NCBI GenBank assembly: GCA_934167935.1
Contig: CAKPMH010000020.1
Span: 1-22,221 of the forward strand
Direction: 5' to 3'
Length of the DNA: 22,221 nt
From: an uncultured Bacilli bacterium
GTDB lineage: Bacteria; Bacillota_I; Bacilli_A; RF39; UBA660
Shown: positions 1-9,478 of the stretch, one piece after another
How the letters are laid out: the number at the start of each line of letters is the position of its first letter
Numbering within the stretch: position 1 is the first letter of the stretch
Made by a program: the position numbers and the translations under genes
The notes under the pieces: generated by a model
Seen by the model: only the letters and a program-made list of their open reading frames with translations
Told to the model about the DNA's origin: nothing
The model's database searches: none

Positions 1-24
1 CTCCTGGCCGGGTGGGCTTTTTTA
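1..24 (+). terminator. Right half of a terminator entering from the left edge
   Basis: The window opens with a G-rich run (GGGTGGGC) followed at once by six T residues, which looks like the descending arm and T-tract of a strong intrinsic terminator for a plus-strand transcript. The matching GCCCACCC arm would lie left of the window, so the hairpin cannot be confirmed. If real, a gene or RNA operon outside the window converges on ackA. Confidence 0.4.
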
Positions 25-31
25 TTGTATC

Positions 32-58
32 AAAAAACCACACCTTTGTGGTGCGGTT
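32..58 (-). terminator. Intrinsic terminator of the dusB-ackA operon
   Basis: On the minus strand AACCGCACC pairs with GGTGTGGTT (one G-T wobble) around a 5-nt loop and is followed by six T residues. This is the only G+C-rich hairpin with a clean T-tract downstream of ackA, so I take it as the main end of the five-gene transcript. Confidence 0.85.
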
Positions 59-74
59 GAAATTTCAATTTAGG

Positions 75-102
75 AAAGAAGTAAAATAAGTTTTACTTCT
101 TT
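75..102 (-). repeat. Perfect 12-bp inverted repeat at the ackA stop codon
   Basis: AAAGAAGTAAAA and its exact complement flank a 4-nt loop. The repeat begins inside the ackA stop codon. It has only three T residues after it on the minus strand, so it is probably a 3' stabilising hairpin or weak first terminator ahead of the stronger one at 32-58. Confidence 0.6.
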
Positions 103-1298
103 TATTTAAATACTGATAATGAATATGTATCTCTTGCAATCATAAGCTCTTCATCCGTTGCAACAACATAAACAGGTATTTTAGATTCATCTTTTGTAAT
201 AATACCTTCTATACCTTTTCTAACAATTGTTGCATCATTTTTTTCTTTATCTAAAACTATTCCAAGTGAAGTTAATTTCTTTAATGTTTCTTCCCTTATA
301 ATAGAATCATTTTCTCCTCCACCTGCAGTAAAACATATTGCATCAACATTTCCATTTAATTTAACATAATATTTTGCTATATAATCAACAATTTTATCTG
401 TATACATATCAAAAGCTAATAACACTTTTTCATCATTTGCATAGAAAGCTCTATCCAAATCCCTTAAATCGCTCATTCCAGCAATACCTTCTAAACCACT
501 TTCTTTATTTAACATAGTATCAATTCTATCTAAATTAAATCCTGTTTTTTTACTAACATAATTTAACATAGTATAATCTATATCTCCACTACGTGTTCCC
601 ATCATTATACCGGCATTTGGTGTAAATCCCATAGAAGTATCTATACATTTTCCAGAAGAAATTGCTGATATACTAGCACCATTACCAATATGACAGATTA
701 TCAAATTTGGGTTTTCTTCATTTAATATTTTTTTCATTTTTTCAGTTATAAATCTATGACTTAATCCATGAAATCCATACTTACGAACATGATATTTAAC
801 ATACCATTCATATGGAACTGGATATAAATATGTTTTTTCTTTCATTGTTTGGTGAAATGCTGTATCAAAGCATGCTACTGGTATAGCACTAGGTATAGCA
901 TTTTTAAAAACTTTCACACCCATTAAATTAGCTGGATTATGAAGTGGAGCTAAATCAGAAATTGATTCAATTTCTTGAATTACTCTATCATCTATTACAA
1001 CACTTTTTGAATATTTATTTCCACCATGAACAATTCTATGGCCAATTGCTTCTATTTCATCTAAATTATTAACAATTCCCTGTTCAATTAACTCATTTAA
1101 TAGAATTTTTACTGCTTCTTCATGATTTTTAATTTCTACATCTTTTACTATTTTTTCATTATTTATACGAATGCTATAATTACTACCTTCTAAACCAATT
1201 CTATCAAAAGTACCTTTCATTAATACTTCTTCTTCTGGCATTTCATATAGTCTGAACTTCAATGTTGAACTTCCTGCATTTACTGATAACAATTTCAT
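102..1298 (-). CDS. ackA: Acetate kinase
   Basis: Interconverts acetyl phosphate + ADP and acetate + ATP in the cytosol, giving substrate-level ATP in fermenting bacteria. The 398 residues match the family's usual length. Visible family motifs are the N-terminal NAGSSTLKF phosphate-binding stretch, HRIVHGG near residue 87, DTAFHQTM near 145, RKYGFHG near 172, HIGNGAS near 204, the TPNAGIMMGTRSGDID loop and FTAGGGEN near 325. It is the last gene of the dusB-RDD-lysS-phosphatase operon, starting 14 bases after the histidine phosphatase, and is followed by two hairpins. No phosphotransacetylase gene is adjacent. The ATG start is preceded by an AAAGG-type ribosome binding site. Confidence 0.97.
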   Translation of the reverse strand: MKLLSVNAGSSTLKFRLYEMPEEEVLMKGTFDRIGLEGSNYSIRINNEKIVKDVEIKNHEEAVKILLNELIEQGIVNNLDEIEAIGHRIVHGGNKYSKSVVIDDRVIQEIESISDLAPLHNPANLMGVKVFKNAIPSAIPVACFDTAFHQTMKEKTYLYPVPYEWYVKYHVRKYGFHGLSHRFITEKMKKILNEENPNLIICHIGNGASISAISSGKCIDTSMGFTPNAGIMMGTRSGDIDYTMLNYVSKKTGFNLDRIDTMLNKESGLEGIAGMSDLRDLDRAFYANDEKVLLAFDMYTDKIVDYIAKYYVKLNGNVDAICFTAGGGENDSIIREETLKKLTSLGIVLDKEKNDATIVRKGIEGIITKDESKIPVYVVATDEELMIARDTYSLSVFK

Positions 1299-1312
1299 CT
1301 TATCAAACCTTT

Positions 1313-1846
1313 CTAAATTTTATATTCAATTATTCTTAAATTAGGAATATCTATTTTACTCATGTCACCATCTGTAGGAATTCCATTAACTAAATAATGT
1401 ATTCCTCTAAGCACAGCACTATGTGTTACAACTAAAATATTTTTATCTTTATATTTTATTCTTATATCTTCTATAAATTCAGATAATCGTTTCATAAAAT
1501 CCTGTACTTTTTCTATTTTATTATCATCTGCATTAATATAAAAATTCCAACATTTTATAGTATCAACATTCTCAATACTAACACCTTCACACAATCCCCA
1601 ATTTCTTTCTATTATTCTATCATCTATATTAATAGGGTATTTATTATCTGTAACAATACGTGCCGTATCTATAGCTCTTTTAAGAGGAGAAGATATAACT
1701 ACATCTATATTAAGCGACTTAATTAATTCTTGTAATTTTTTAGCATCTTCTATTCCTTTTAAACTTAAATCAGCTTCTGTTTGACCTTGAACTAACCCAT
1801 ATTTATTTTTATCAGTTTGTCCATGTCTTATTAAATATAACATCAT
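1313..1846 (-). CDS. Histidine phosphatase (phosphoglycerate mutase-like)
   Basis: A 177-residue single-domain member of the histidine phosphatase superfamily, acting through a phosphohistidine intermediate. The catalytic RHG is at residues 7-9, a conserved acid sits in IIERNWG (E80), the SSPLKRAIDTA stretch is near 52, and the second catalytic His is in VVTHSAV (H142). The substrate cannot be told from sequence: cofactor-dependent mutase, cobalamin-pathway and broad phosphatase members look alike. The start lies one base after the lysS stop, with a GGTGG ribosome binding site inside the lysS 3' end, which implies translational coupling. A related but broken paralogue is at the right edge of the window (21888-22221). 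Confidence 0.9.
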   Translation of the reverse strand: MMLYLIRHGQTDKNKYGLVQGQTEADLSLKGIEDAKKLQELIKSLNIDVVISSPLKRAIDTARIVTDNKYPINIDDRIIERNWGLCEGVSIENVDTIKCWNFYINADDNKIEKVQDFMKRLSEFIEDIRIKYKDKNILVVTHSAVLRGIHYLVNGIPTDGDMSKIDIPNLRIIEYKI

Positions 1847-1847
1847 A

Positions 1848-3335
1848 TTATTTTTCCACCGGTTTCATTGTAGGAAATAATATAACATCACGAATTGAAT
1901 CAGATTCTGTAAATAACATTACAAGTCTGTCAATTCCATATCCTACCCCACCTGCAGGTGGCATACCATATTCTAAGGCTTCAACAAAATCCATATCAAT
2001 ATCATTTGCTTCATCATTTCCTAAATCTTTTTCTTTTAATTGCTCTTCAAATCTTTCTAATTGATCAATTGGATCATTAAGTTCTGTATAAGCATTAGCA
2101 AACTCTCTTCCACCTATAAATAATTCAAATCTATCAACAAATCTTGCATCATCTTTATTTTTCTTTGTAAGTGGTGATATTTCAACAGGATGTCCATAAA
2201 GGAATGTTGGTTGAATTAATGTTTCCTCAACATATTTTTCAAAGAACAAATTAATTATATGTCCAACTGTATGTTCATGTTCTTGTACTTCTATATTATG
2301 TTCATTAGCAAGTTCTAATGCTTCATCTAAACTCATTTCTTTTTTAAAATCTATTCCTGTTTTTTCTTTTATAGCATCAACCATACTAATTCTCTTCCAA
2401 GGTCCTTCTAGATTTATTTCATATCCATACCAATTGTAATTCATCTTATGCATTACTTCCTTAGCAATTTTTTGATACATTTTTTCTGTTAAATCCATCA
2501 TACCATTTAAATCAGAATATGCTAAATAAGCTTCCATTAAAGTAAATTCTGGATTATGTTTTGGATCCATTCCTTCATTTCTAAATACTCTACCTATTTC
2601 ATATACAGCTTCCATTCCACCTACTAATAATCTTTTAAGTGGTAACTCTAAAGCAATTCTTAAATACATATCTAAATCTTGTGCATTATGATGTGTTACA
2701 AATGGTCTTGCACTTGCTCCTGTTAAAAGTGTTGATAAAACTGGTGTTTCTACTTCCATAAATCCTTCATTATCCATGAAATTTCTAATGCATGTTATTA
2801 TTTTTGAACGTAGCATTGCGACATTTCTTGATTCATCATTCATAATTAAATCAACATAACGTCTTCTATATCTTTCCTCTATATCTGTAAGTCCATGAAA
2901 TTTTTCTGGAAGAGGTTTAAGTGCTTTAACTAAATGTGTATATTCTAAACACTTAATTGTAACTTCTCCTGTTTTTGTTTTCATAATTTTTCCATGTACA
3001 CCAACAATATCACCAATATCAGCAGATTTAAATAAATTATATGTTTCTTCTCCTACATCATTTATTGATATATATATTTGAATAGGTCCTGTTTTATCTT
3101 TAATTGAAAAGAAAGAAGCTTTTCCCATTTTTCTTATAAACATTATTCTTCCTGCTACTGTTGCAGTATCAGTCATATCATCAAATGCTTCATGATCTAT
3201 ATCCTTATATTTTTCTTTTAATTCCATAGCATATGCGTCTCTTTTAAAACTTTGTCCATATGGATCTAAATTAAGTTCCTTTAATTTTTCTAATTTTTCT
3301 CTTCTTACTAATTCTTGTTCTGTAAATTCTCTCAT
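1848..3335 (-). CDS. lysS: Lysyl-tRNA synthetase, class II
   Basis: Charges tRNA-Lys with lysine. The 495 residues match the bacterial class II enzyme. An N-terminal OB-fold anticodon-binding domain occupies roughly residues 55-145 ([17 protein letters not shown]). The catalytic domain carries motif 1 near residue 200 (EVETPVLS), motif 2 in [18 protein letters not shown], and motif 3 at the C-terminus ([13 protein letters not shown]). The [16 protein letters not shown] stretch is typical of LysS. Its ATG overlaps the TGA of the upstream RDD gene (ATGA), and the ribosome binding site lies inside that gene, so the two are translationally coupled. Adjacency of dusB and lysS is common in Bacillota. 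Confidence 0.98.
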   Translation of the reverse strand: MREFTEQELVRREKLEKLKELNLDPYGQSFKRDAYAMELKEKYKDIDHEAFDDMTDTATVAGRIMFIRKMGKASFFSIKDKTGPIQIYISINDVGEETYNLFKSADIGDIVGVHGKIMKTKTGEVTIKCLEYTHLVKALKPLPEKFHGLTDIEERYRRRYVDLIMNDESRNVAMLRSKIITCIRNFMDNEGFMEVETPVLSTLLTGASARPFVTHHNAQDLDMYLRIALELPLKRLLVGGMEAVYEIGRVFRNEGMDPKHNPEFTLMEAYLAYSDLNGMMDLTEKMYQKIAKEVMHKMNYNWYGYEINLEGPWKRISMVDAIKEKTGIDFKKEMSLDEALELANEHNIEVQEHEHTVGHIINLFFEKYVEETLIQPTFLYGHPVEISPLTKKNKDDARFVDRFELFIGGREFANAYTELNDPIDQLERFEEQLKEKDLGNDEANDIDMDFVEALEYGMPPAGGVGYGIDRLVMLFTESDSIRDVILFPTMKPVEK

Positions 3336-3928
3336 TCTTTCACCTCTTTATCAATTACAATACTTTTACTTAAAATGTCCTGTAATCCTTTTTTGTCATG
3401 TCTATATAATATCATAAAAAGACTTGTAATTACTAGTATAAACTGTATAAAACCTAAAATTATTAAAGATATTAAGTATATTTTACTACTTACTAATTGA
3501 ACTAAAAAAATTGTTATAATAGAATATAATAAGCCATCCACTACAATACTTCTTATGAATGTATTAAATATATTAAGTTTTTTTGTATCTTCTCTAGTTA
3601 TTTCTAATTTCATTATATATTTACCTAAAGTTGCTTTAAATATAATAGGTATTATTACATAATAAATAATTATTATTATAACACTAACAACATTATAAAC
3701 TACATTTTCACTATCAATACTACTTAAATAGTTTGAATATTCACTTGCATATGAACTAAATGTAATTTCTCCATTTAAAGCTTGTTCAGTTAAATCATTA
3801 ATATCTTTATTTAAAAATTCAACATTACTATTTTTAGGTATAAAATATGAAACTATCATTAAAATTGCTGATATAAAAATAAAATCAATTATATAAGCAA
3901 TAATTCTTTTTGATGCATTAGCACACAT
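3332..3928 (-). CDS. RDD-family membrane protein
   Basis: A 198-residue integral membrane protein with the RDD fold. An R/D-bearing first helix ([19 protein letters not shown], about residues 8-28) is followed by an outside loop and three more hydrophobic helices (about 80-100, 125-145 and 150-172). The [11 protein letters not shown] stretch after helix 2 is the other family hallmark. RDD proteins are poorly characterised; some members have been linked to sodium or proton exchange, so no specific function is assigned. The gene starts 11 bases inside the end of dusB with an AGGAGGA ribosome binding site there, and overlaps lysS by 4 bases. Confidence 0.85.
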   Translation of the reverse strand: MCANASKRIIAYIIDFIFISAILMIVSYFIPKNSNVEFLNKDINDLTEQALNGEITFSSYASEYSNYLSSIDSENVVYNVVSVIIIIIYYVIIPIIFKATLGKYIMKLEITREDTKKLNIFNTFIRSIVVDGLLYSIITIFLVQLVSSKIYLISLIILGFIQFILVITSLFMILYRHDKKGLQDILSKSIVIDKEVKE

Positions 3929-4901
3929 AAGATTCCTCCTTCAAAAAACTACTAATTAATTCTTTAAATTCTTCTATAGTTTTTGTTTTAAAAATGTCTT
4001 CTTTTAATTTTGAAGTATTAGGTATTCCTTTTAAATACCAAGCAGCATGACTTCTCATTTCAAGTAAAGCAACTTTGCTATTTTTTGAACTTGAAAGCAA
4101 ATCTAAATGATGTAATATCATTTTTAATTTTTCCTCATTTGATACCTCTTTTGGTAATATACCATGCTCTAAATAATCAATACATTCTTTAATAAGCCAA
4201 GGATTACCTAAAACACCTCTACCTATCATAATAGCATCACAACCAGTTAAATCAAGCATTTCCTTTGCATCAAAACAACTTTTAATATCACCATTTCCTA
4301 TTACGGGAATATTTACATTTTCTTTTACTTCTTTTATTATTTCCCAATTTGCTTTACCACTATAACCTTGACTCCTAGTTCTTGGATGAACTGTTATAGC
4401 ACTTGCTCCTGCTTTTTCTACTATTTTAGCAATCTCTACAGCATTTATACTATTAAAGTCCCATCCACTTCTTATTTTCACAGTAACTGGAACATTAACT
4501 GCTTTTACAACAGTCGAAACTATTTCATATACTTTTTCTGGATTTTTTAATAATGCGCTTCCCGCTTGTGATTTTAAAGCAACTTTAGGAACAGGACATC
4601 CCATATTTATATCTATAATATCAGGATGCATATTCTCTTCTATATATTTAGCTGCTGTTACAAACGATTTCTTATCACTACCAAATATTTGTTGTGCAAT
4701 TGGCCTTTCACTATCTGTCATATAAAGCATATCAATTGTTTTTTTAGAGCCGTAACTTATTGCTTTATCACTAACCATTTCGGCATAAATAAGCCCTGCA
4801 CCCATTTCTTTTATAATTGTTCTATATGCATGATTACAAATACCTGCCATAGGCGCTAAAACAACATTATTTTTCATTTCAATATTTCCTATTTTAAACA
4901 T
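3918..4901 (-). CDS. dusB: tRNA-dihydrouridine synthase
   Basis: FMN-dependent reduction of uridines in the tRNA D-loop. The 327-residue length is normal. The TIM-barrel shows APMAGICNHAYR (residues 16-27), the catalytic Cys in DINMGCPVPKV (C102), VKIRSGW, HPRTR, the FMN phosphate-binding GNGDI, and MIGRGVLGNPW. The C-terminal helical tRNA-binding part (MRSHAAWYLKGIP) is present. It is the first gene of the operon. The promoter at 4918-4946 lies directly upstream and AGGTG serves as ribosome binding site. Family-level assignment is certain; the dusB symbol follows the Bacillota convention. Confidence 0.95.
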   Translation of the reverse strand: MFKIGNIEMKNNVVLAPMAGICNHAYRTIIKEMGAGLIYAEMVSDKAISYGSKKTIDMLYMTDSERPIAQQIFGSDKKSFVTAAKYIEENMHPDIIDINMGCPVPKVALKSQAGSALLKNPEKVYEIVSTVVKAVNVPVTVKIRSGWDFNSINAVEIAKIVEKAGASAITVHPRTRSQGYSGKANWEIIKEVKENVNIPVIGNGDIKSCFDAKEMLDLTGCDAIMIGRGVLGNPWLIKECIDYLEHGILPKEVSNEEKLKMILHHLDLLSSSKNSKVALLEMRSHAAWYLKGIPNTSKLKEDIFKTKTIEEFKELISSFLKEESYVC

Positions 4902-4917
4902 GAAATCACCTATATAA

Positions 4918-4946
4918 ATTATAACAAAAAAAAGACATTTTGTCTT
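4918..4946 (-). promoter_or_regulatory. Promoter of the dusB-ackA operon, embedded in a terminator
   Basis: An extended -10 (TGT TATAAT, -10 hexamer at 4918-4923) is preceded at exactly 17 bp by AAGACA (4941-4946), 4 of 6 matches to TTGACA. The -35 hexamer is itself part of the stem of the rlu terminator. Confidence 0.7.
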
Positions 4947-4948
4947 TT
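4926..4948 (-). terminator. Terminator of the topB-rlu operon
   Basis: AAAAGACA pairs perfectly with TGTCTTTT around an AAA loop (4930-4948), and the T-tract continues on the minus strand. The hairpin overlaps the last bases of the pseudouridine synthase stop codon. Confidence 0.8.
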
Positions 4949-5771
4949 ACTTTATTAAATTTTTAAAACTATTAGGTATGCTACTTTCAAACTTCATTAA
5001 TTTATTATTTTTAGGATTTATAAATTCTAATCTATTAGCATGTAATGCCATTCTTTTTATCGAATTGTCCTTAGAACCATATTTTTTATCTCCTACTATT
5101 ATATTACCAATTTCTTTAAGTTGAACTCTAATTTGATTTTTTCTACCTGTTTCTATATTTATATCAAGCATTGTATACTTTTCATTATTTTTTATTTTTT
5201 TATAATTTGTAATAGCAAGTTTTCCATCTTTACTATTTGTTACATATGTATACATATTTTTATCCTTCAAATATGATTTTATTGTACCATTATCTTTAGT
5301 TTTTCCTTCTACTATAGCAATATATCCTCTTAATTTAACAAGATTATTCCAATTATTTTGTAACTTATCTTTTAATTCTTCTGATTTTGAAAAAAGAACT
5401 ATTCCACTTGTTTCTTTATCTAATCTATGTACTATAAATATCTTATTATTTTTATTAGTTTTTTTCACATAATCAGACACCATATGATATAATGTTTTTT
5501 CCTTTTCCTTTAAAGAAGTAATAGTAAGCATATTAGCTGGTTTATTTACAATAATTAAATCTTTATCTTCATAAATTATTTCTATATCATTAATTTTATT
5601 TTTTATTACAACTACATCATTTACCTGTAACATATAATTAAATTTACTTACCCTTTTATTATTAACATAAGTATTATCTTTTAATATATTTTTTATTGTA
5701 TTTTTAGATTTATTTATATTTCTATATAAAAATTCTAACAATTCCATTTTTTCATTTACAATATATTTCAT
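4947..5771 (-). CDS. RluA-family pseudouridine synthase
   Basis: Isomerises uridine to pseudouridine in RNA. An N-terminal S4-like RNA-binding region (about residues 12-60; LLEFLYRNIN...KNILKDNTYVNNKRV) precedes the catalytic domain. The signature HRLDKETSGIVLF is at residues 115-127 with catalytic Asp118. The late motif GRKNQIRVQL and the closing HANRLEF are also present. The 274-residue length is slightly short for RluD. It could be RluD-, RluC- or YhcT-like, and target uridines cannot be read from sequence. It is the last gene of the topB operon, with an AAGGTG ribosome binding site. Confidence 0.92.
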   Translation of the reverse strand: MKYIVNEKMELLEFLYRNINKSKNTIKNILKDNTYVNNKRVSKFNYMLQVNDVVVIKNKINDIEIIYEDKDLIIVNKPANMLTITSLKEKEKTLYHMVSDYVKKTNKNNKIFIVHRLDKETSGIVLFSKSEELKDKLQNNWNNLVKLRGYIAIVEGKTKDNGTIKSYLKDKNMYTYVTNSKDGKLAITNYKKIKNNEKYTMLDINIETGRKNQIRVQLKEIGNIIVGDKKYGSKDNSIKRMALHANRLEFINPKNNKLMKFESSIPNSFKNLIK

Positions 5772-5804
5772 AAATTATTCACCTTACATTAAATATCAAA
5801 CTAT

Positions 5805-6593
5805 TTAATTCAATAATTTTTTTACATATTGTTTAAAAGCTTTTTTATCATTAACATTAAAAGAACACTTAATTTTAATATCATTTTCTAAATAAAGTAT
5901 ATCTAATGAATTTAAACATATGCTTGAATCTCTTTCTGCAATATTAAAAATTTGTAATAAAATTTGTAATAAATAAATTTTTTCAACAAGTTGTTTTAAT
6001 TTTGAAACAACTTGATTATAATCATCATATACGTATTTATGATTATCATCTAAGACATCAATATATTCTTTTCCAACTGCTATTTTCTGTGTAACACTTT
6101 TTGGTATCAAGTTATTAAGTTTCCTTGAAGATGAAAATTCTATATTAACATTATCTGTTTTATTAGTCATAATTTTATTTCTTAATTGTTTTAATATATT
6201 TATAGAATCAGCTTTACTTATTTTTTTTATTTTTTTAGCATTTTTTAAAAATATATTTGAATTTATTTGTTCTTTAGATAATGATGACAATAATTTATCT
6301 AATTTTTTATATAATTTTCTCTTCTTTTTATTTAATGCTTCAATGTCACTATATAAAAATTTAATGCTATCAAAACTATCAATAATAAAAAATAAATCGT
6401 TTTCTATTTCTATATTATCCCTATTCCAATAATTTTCATTTAGATAAGAATAAATTAAATTATATTTTTCTGATTTTATTTCTTTTTCATTTAATTGTTT
6501 TTTATATTCTTCAAGTTTTTTAAAATTTTTATAATTTCCAATTAATGCAGCCCTTTTTATAGTTTTATTTGCGAATTTTTCAACAACATTCAT
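5805..6593 (-). CDS. Unrecognised lysine-rich helical protein
   Basis: I do not recognise this 262-residue protein. It has no signal peptide, no transmembrane segment and no familiar catalytic motif. It is rich in Lys, Asn, Ile and Leu. Residues about 75-135 and 175-225 look strongly helical with heptad-like spacing (YSDIEALNKKKRKLYKKLDK; VVSKLKQLVEKIYLLQILL), suggesting coiled coils. The N-terminus (VVEKFANKTIKRAALIGNYK) is basic. It sits between the sirtuin (22-base gap) and the pseudouridine synthase (33-base gap), with its own AAAGGA ribosome binding site, so it is expressed as part of the topB operon. It is probably a real lineage-restricted gene. Confidence 0.75.
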   Translation of the reverse strand: MNVVEKFANKTIKRAALIGNYKNFKKLEEYKKQLNEKEIKSEKYNLIYSYLNENYWNRDNIEIENDLFFIIDSFDSIKFLYSDIEALNKKKRKLYKKLDKLLSSLSKEQINSNIFLKNAKKIKKISKADSINILKQLRNKIMTNKTDNVNIEFSSSRKLNNLIPKSVTQKIAVGKEYIDVLDDNHKYVYDDYNQVVSKLKQLVEKIYLLQILLQIFNIAERDSSICLNSLDILYLENDIKIKCSFNVNDKKAFKQYVKKLLN

Positions 6594-6615
6594 ATTATAT
6601 TTCCTTTCTAAAAAA

Positions 6616-7326
6616 TTACAAATTTTTAAATATTTTACTCATATTTTCATTAAATACAAGCGTTGCTATATTATCATATTCTGTTTTATCCTTATTAATC
6701 AATATTAAATTTTTACCTTTAAAATATCTAATAAGTGAGGCAGCAGGATATACAGTTAAAGATGTTCCCGCTACTATTAAAGTATCACAATTTTTTATAT
6801 AATCTATCGCTAAATCAAAAGTATCATTTAATGGTTCTTCATATAAAACTACATCAGGTTTTATTATTCCACCACATTCGCATTTTGGAATACCACTACT
6901 ATTAAATACATAATCTGCACTATAAAATTTATTACATTTAATACAATGATTTTCATAAATAGTACCATGTATTTCAAGTACATTTTTACTTCCGGCTTTT
7001 TTATCTAATCCATCTATATTTTGTGTAATAATACATTTTAGTTTACCAGCATCTTCTAACTCTTTTAATTTTAAATGTGTAATATTTGGTTTTATATTTA
7101 AACTATTTAATTTATCTTTATAAAATTTATAAAAATATTCTGTATTATTATAAAAAAAGGTATGACTTAATATTTCTTCTGGTGGATAATCATATTTCAT
7201 ATTATATAAACCATCTTTACTTCTAAAATCAGGTATTCCACTTTCTGTAGAAACTCCTGCTCCTCCAAAAAAAACAATATTATTACTATTTTTTATTATT
7301 TCTTTTAATATTTCTATTTTTTCCAT
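6616..7326 (-). CDS. cobB: Sirtuin, NAD-dependent protein deacylase
   Basis: Removes acyl groups from lysines using NAD+. The 236-residue length is normal for a bacterial sirtuin. The Rossmann motif FFGGAGVSTESGIPDFRS is at residues 19-36, TQNIDGLDKKAG near 101, and the catalytic His is H120 in LEIHGT. Zinc is likely bound by C128/C131 and C149/C151; the second pair has C-x-C spacing (KCECGG). IKPDVVLYEE and AGTSLTVYPA complete the NAD site. Deacetylase versus desuccinylase activity is not determinable. The start follows an AGGAG site 8 bases after topB. Confidence 0.93.
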   Translation of the reverse strand: MEKIEILKEIIKNSNNIVFFGGAGVSTESGIPDFRSKDGLYNMKYDYPPEEILSHTFFYNNTEYFYKFYKDKLNSLNIKPNITHLKLKELEDAGKLKCIITQNIDGLDKKAGSKNVLEIHGTIYENHCIKCNKFYSADYVFNSSGIPKCECGGIIKPDVVLYEEPLNDTFDLAIDYIKNCDTLIVAGTSLTVYPAASLIRYFKGKNLILINKDKTEYDNIATLVFNENMSKIFKNL

Positions 7327-7334
7327 AAATTCTC

Positions 7335-9425
7335 CTAATTAAAACTAAATTCAATATTGTTATCTTTTAGTATTAAATATGCATCAAACTTTGTATCTTT
7401 TTTGGATATAAAGCCCTCTATTTTAGATGTTTTACCATCTTTAAGTAATTTAATAGCATTACTTTTTGAAATGACTCTTTTACAAATAACACCATTAATT
7501 CTAAAATTACATCCTTCTTTATATCCAATACATCCATAACCATATCGATTTTTTATTACATCTTTGCCACATCTTGGACACTTACCAACTAAATCTCCAT
7601 AAAAACCATTATCTGTATCTTTTTCAATGGGAATTTCTTTTTTATTAAATACATCTTTAATTTCTTGTTTTGCTATTTCAACTGAATCATTTATTTTAAT
7701 TTCACCATGATAAACTTTTTTTAAAGCTTTACCCATTTCACTAGTTTTATATTTATCCATAGAAATCCCCATTTGAAGTAAAGATTCTATTAAAAATTCT
7801 CCTTTAGGTAATATAGTATAAACATCTTTTTTTAAATTTATATATTCGCTTCTAATAGCATTATCAATTATACCTGTACGAGTTGCTTCTGTACCTAATT
7901 CTAGTCCTTCAAAAATAGCTTTATAGTCTTCTTCATCATCATATTCATTTTCTTCTTGTTTTATTTTATCTTCCTTAAAAGGATTTTTTAAATAATTATT
8001 AAGTGTTTCTATTGTATAGTGCTTTGGAGCTGATGTTTTCTTTTCAACAGGTTTAAAGTTAATATTTACAATATCTCCTTTATTTAAGTTTGGAAGTATT
8101 TTATCTTTTGATGTATATTCATCATATTTAGTCCAACCAGGTTCTAGTATAACAGTTCCTTTTAAATTAAATTCTTCTTCACCAAGTTTTATTTTAATTT
8201 CTGTTTTTTCTACTAAACATTCAGTATTACAAAATACAGAAACAAATCTTTTAAGAACTGTTTTATATACCATTTTTTCATCATCAGTTAGTTTTTTTAT
8301 ATCAGGTATTTTATAAGTAGGTGTTAAAGCAGAATGTGATTCTATTTTAGCATCGTTAAAAATTGTTTTTTTATCCTTAAATTCTACTGGATAATTTAAT
8401 TTGCTTAAATTATTTATAATTGTTTTTATTTTTTCTTTTTCTGCAGTAGCTAAATATTCTGAATTAGTACGAGGATAAGTTAAATACCCATTTTCATATA
8501 ATTTTTGAATAATTGTAAGTGATTTATCCATAGACATTTTATACTTTTTACCTAATACATTTTGCAGTTTTGATAAAGAATATAATTTACCTGGTTCCAT
8601 TTTATCTTTTTTTACTTTTTTTGAAACAACAATAGCTTCTAAAGAATTATATTTATCACACTCTTCTTCTGCTTTTTTTAAATCTTTTTTATCAAATTTT
8701 AATTTACTATTTAATTCTACTATTTCGCCATTTGTTTCTTCCCTACTTGATATTCCATAATATATATCTTGAACAAAATTTCTTATGCTCAAATCTCTAT
8801 CATATATCGCCTTTACAATAGGAACAATTACTCTTCCAACACGTTCTAAAGTTCCTGTTTTTAAGGTTGCATAACGTGTTAAATTAACACCATATAACCA
8901 ATCTATATACGTTCTTGCATATCCTTCATTAGCTAAATTATTATATTCTTTTTCTTCCTTCAATTCAGATAAAGCACTATTTATTGTTTCTTTTGTCTGA
9001 TCTGGTAACCATAATCTAAGTAATTTTTTTTGACTATTTAATGCATTTTTTATACATAATCTAACTATAATTTCTCCTTCTCTATCAGCATCTCCTGCAT
9101 TTATAATAGTATCTACTTCTTCTTTATTAATTAATTCTTTTATAATATTAAACTGTTTTAAAACACCTTTATCAGTCTTTTTATTATTATCTTCTTTTAA
9201 TTTAAATTTAAATTGTTCTGGAAAACAAGGTAAATTATCCATTTTCCATTTTTTATCAGAATTTTCTTCATAATCTTCTATATCATATAAACTAAATAAA
9301 TGTCCAAAAGCCCATGTAACTATATACTCATTATTAGAAAAATAACCATTATTTTTTTTCATATTACCTATAGCGTCCATTATATTTCTTGCTAGGCTAG
9401 GTTTTTCTGCAATAATTACCTTCAT
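7335..9425 (-). CDS. topB: Type IA DNA topoisomerase III
   Basis: Single-strand passage topoisomerase for decatenation and recombination intermediates. The TOPRIM domain begins MKVIIAEKPSLARN, with the metal-binding DADREGE at residues 112-118. The active-site tyrosine is Y317 in YLTYPRTNSEYL. LGTEATRT follows near residue 515. The C-terminus carries one zinc-ribbon-like module (CPRCGKD...CIGYKEGC) and a tail. At 696 residues it matches TopB length. The usual GRVQTPTL stretch reads VGRVIVPIVKAI here, which places it in a divergent TopB subgroup. It is the first gene of its operon, with the promoter at 9450-9478 and a GGGTG ribosome binding site. Confidence 0.93.
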   Translation of the reverse strand: MKVIIAEKPSLARNIMDAIGNMKKNNGYFSNNEYIVTWAFGHLFSLYDIEDYEENSDKKWKMDNLPCFPEQFKFKLKEDNNKKTDKGVLKQFNIIKELINKEEVDTIINAGDADREGEIIVRLCIKNALNSQKKLLRLWLPDQTKETINSALSELKEEKEYNNLANEGYARTYIDWLYGVNLTRYATLKTGTLERVGRVIVPIVKAIYDRDLSIRNFVQDIYYGISSREETNGEIVELNSKLKFDKKDLKKAEEECDKYNSLEAIVVSKKVKKDKMEPGKLYSLSKLQNVLGKKYKMSMDKSLTIIQKLYENGYLTYPRTNSEYLATAEKEKIKTIINNLSKLNYPVEFKDKKTIFNDAKIESHSALTPTYKIPDIKKLTDDEKMVYKTVLKRFVSVFCNTECLVEKTEIKIKLGEEEFNLKGTVILEPGWTKYDEYTSKDKILPNLNKGDIVNINFKPVEKKTSAPKHYTIETLNNYLKNPFKEDKIKQEENEYDDEEDYKAIFEGLELGTEATRTGIIDNAIRSEYINLKKDVYTILPKGEFLIESLLQMGISMDKYKTSEMGKALKKVYHGEIKINDSVEIAKQEIKDVFNKKEIPIEKDTDNGFYGDLVGKCPRCGKDVIKNRYGYGCIGYKEGCNFRINGVICKRVISKSNAIKLLKDGKTSKIEGFISKKDTKFDAYLILKDNNIEFSFN

Positions 9426-9449
9426 AATTCACCCACTTAATACTTTATT

Positions 9450-9478
9450 ATTATAACTTATTAAATTAATAAATTCAA
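9450..9478 (-). promoter_or_regulatory. topB operon promoter
   Basis: The -10 is TATAAT (9450-9455), with TTGAAT (9473-9478) 17 bp upstream. It begins against the T-tract of the preceding terminator and lies 25-53 bases before the topB ATG. Confidence 0.7.
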
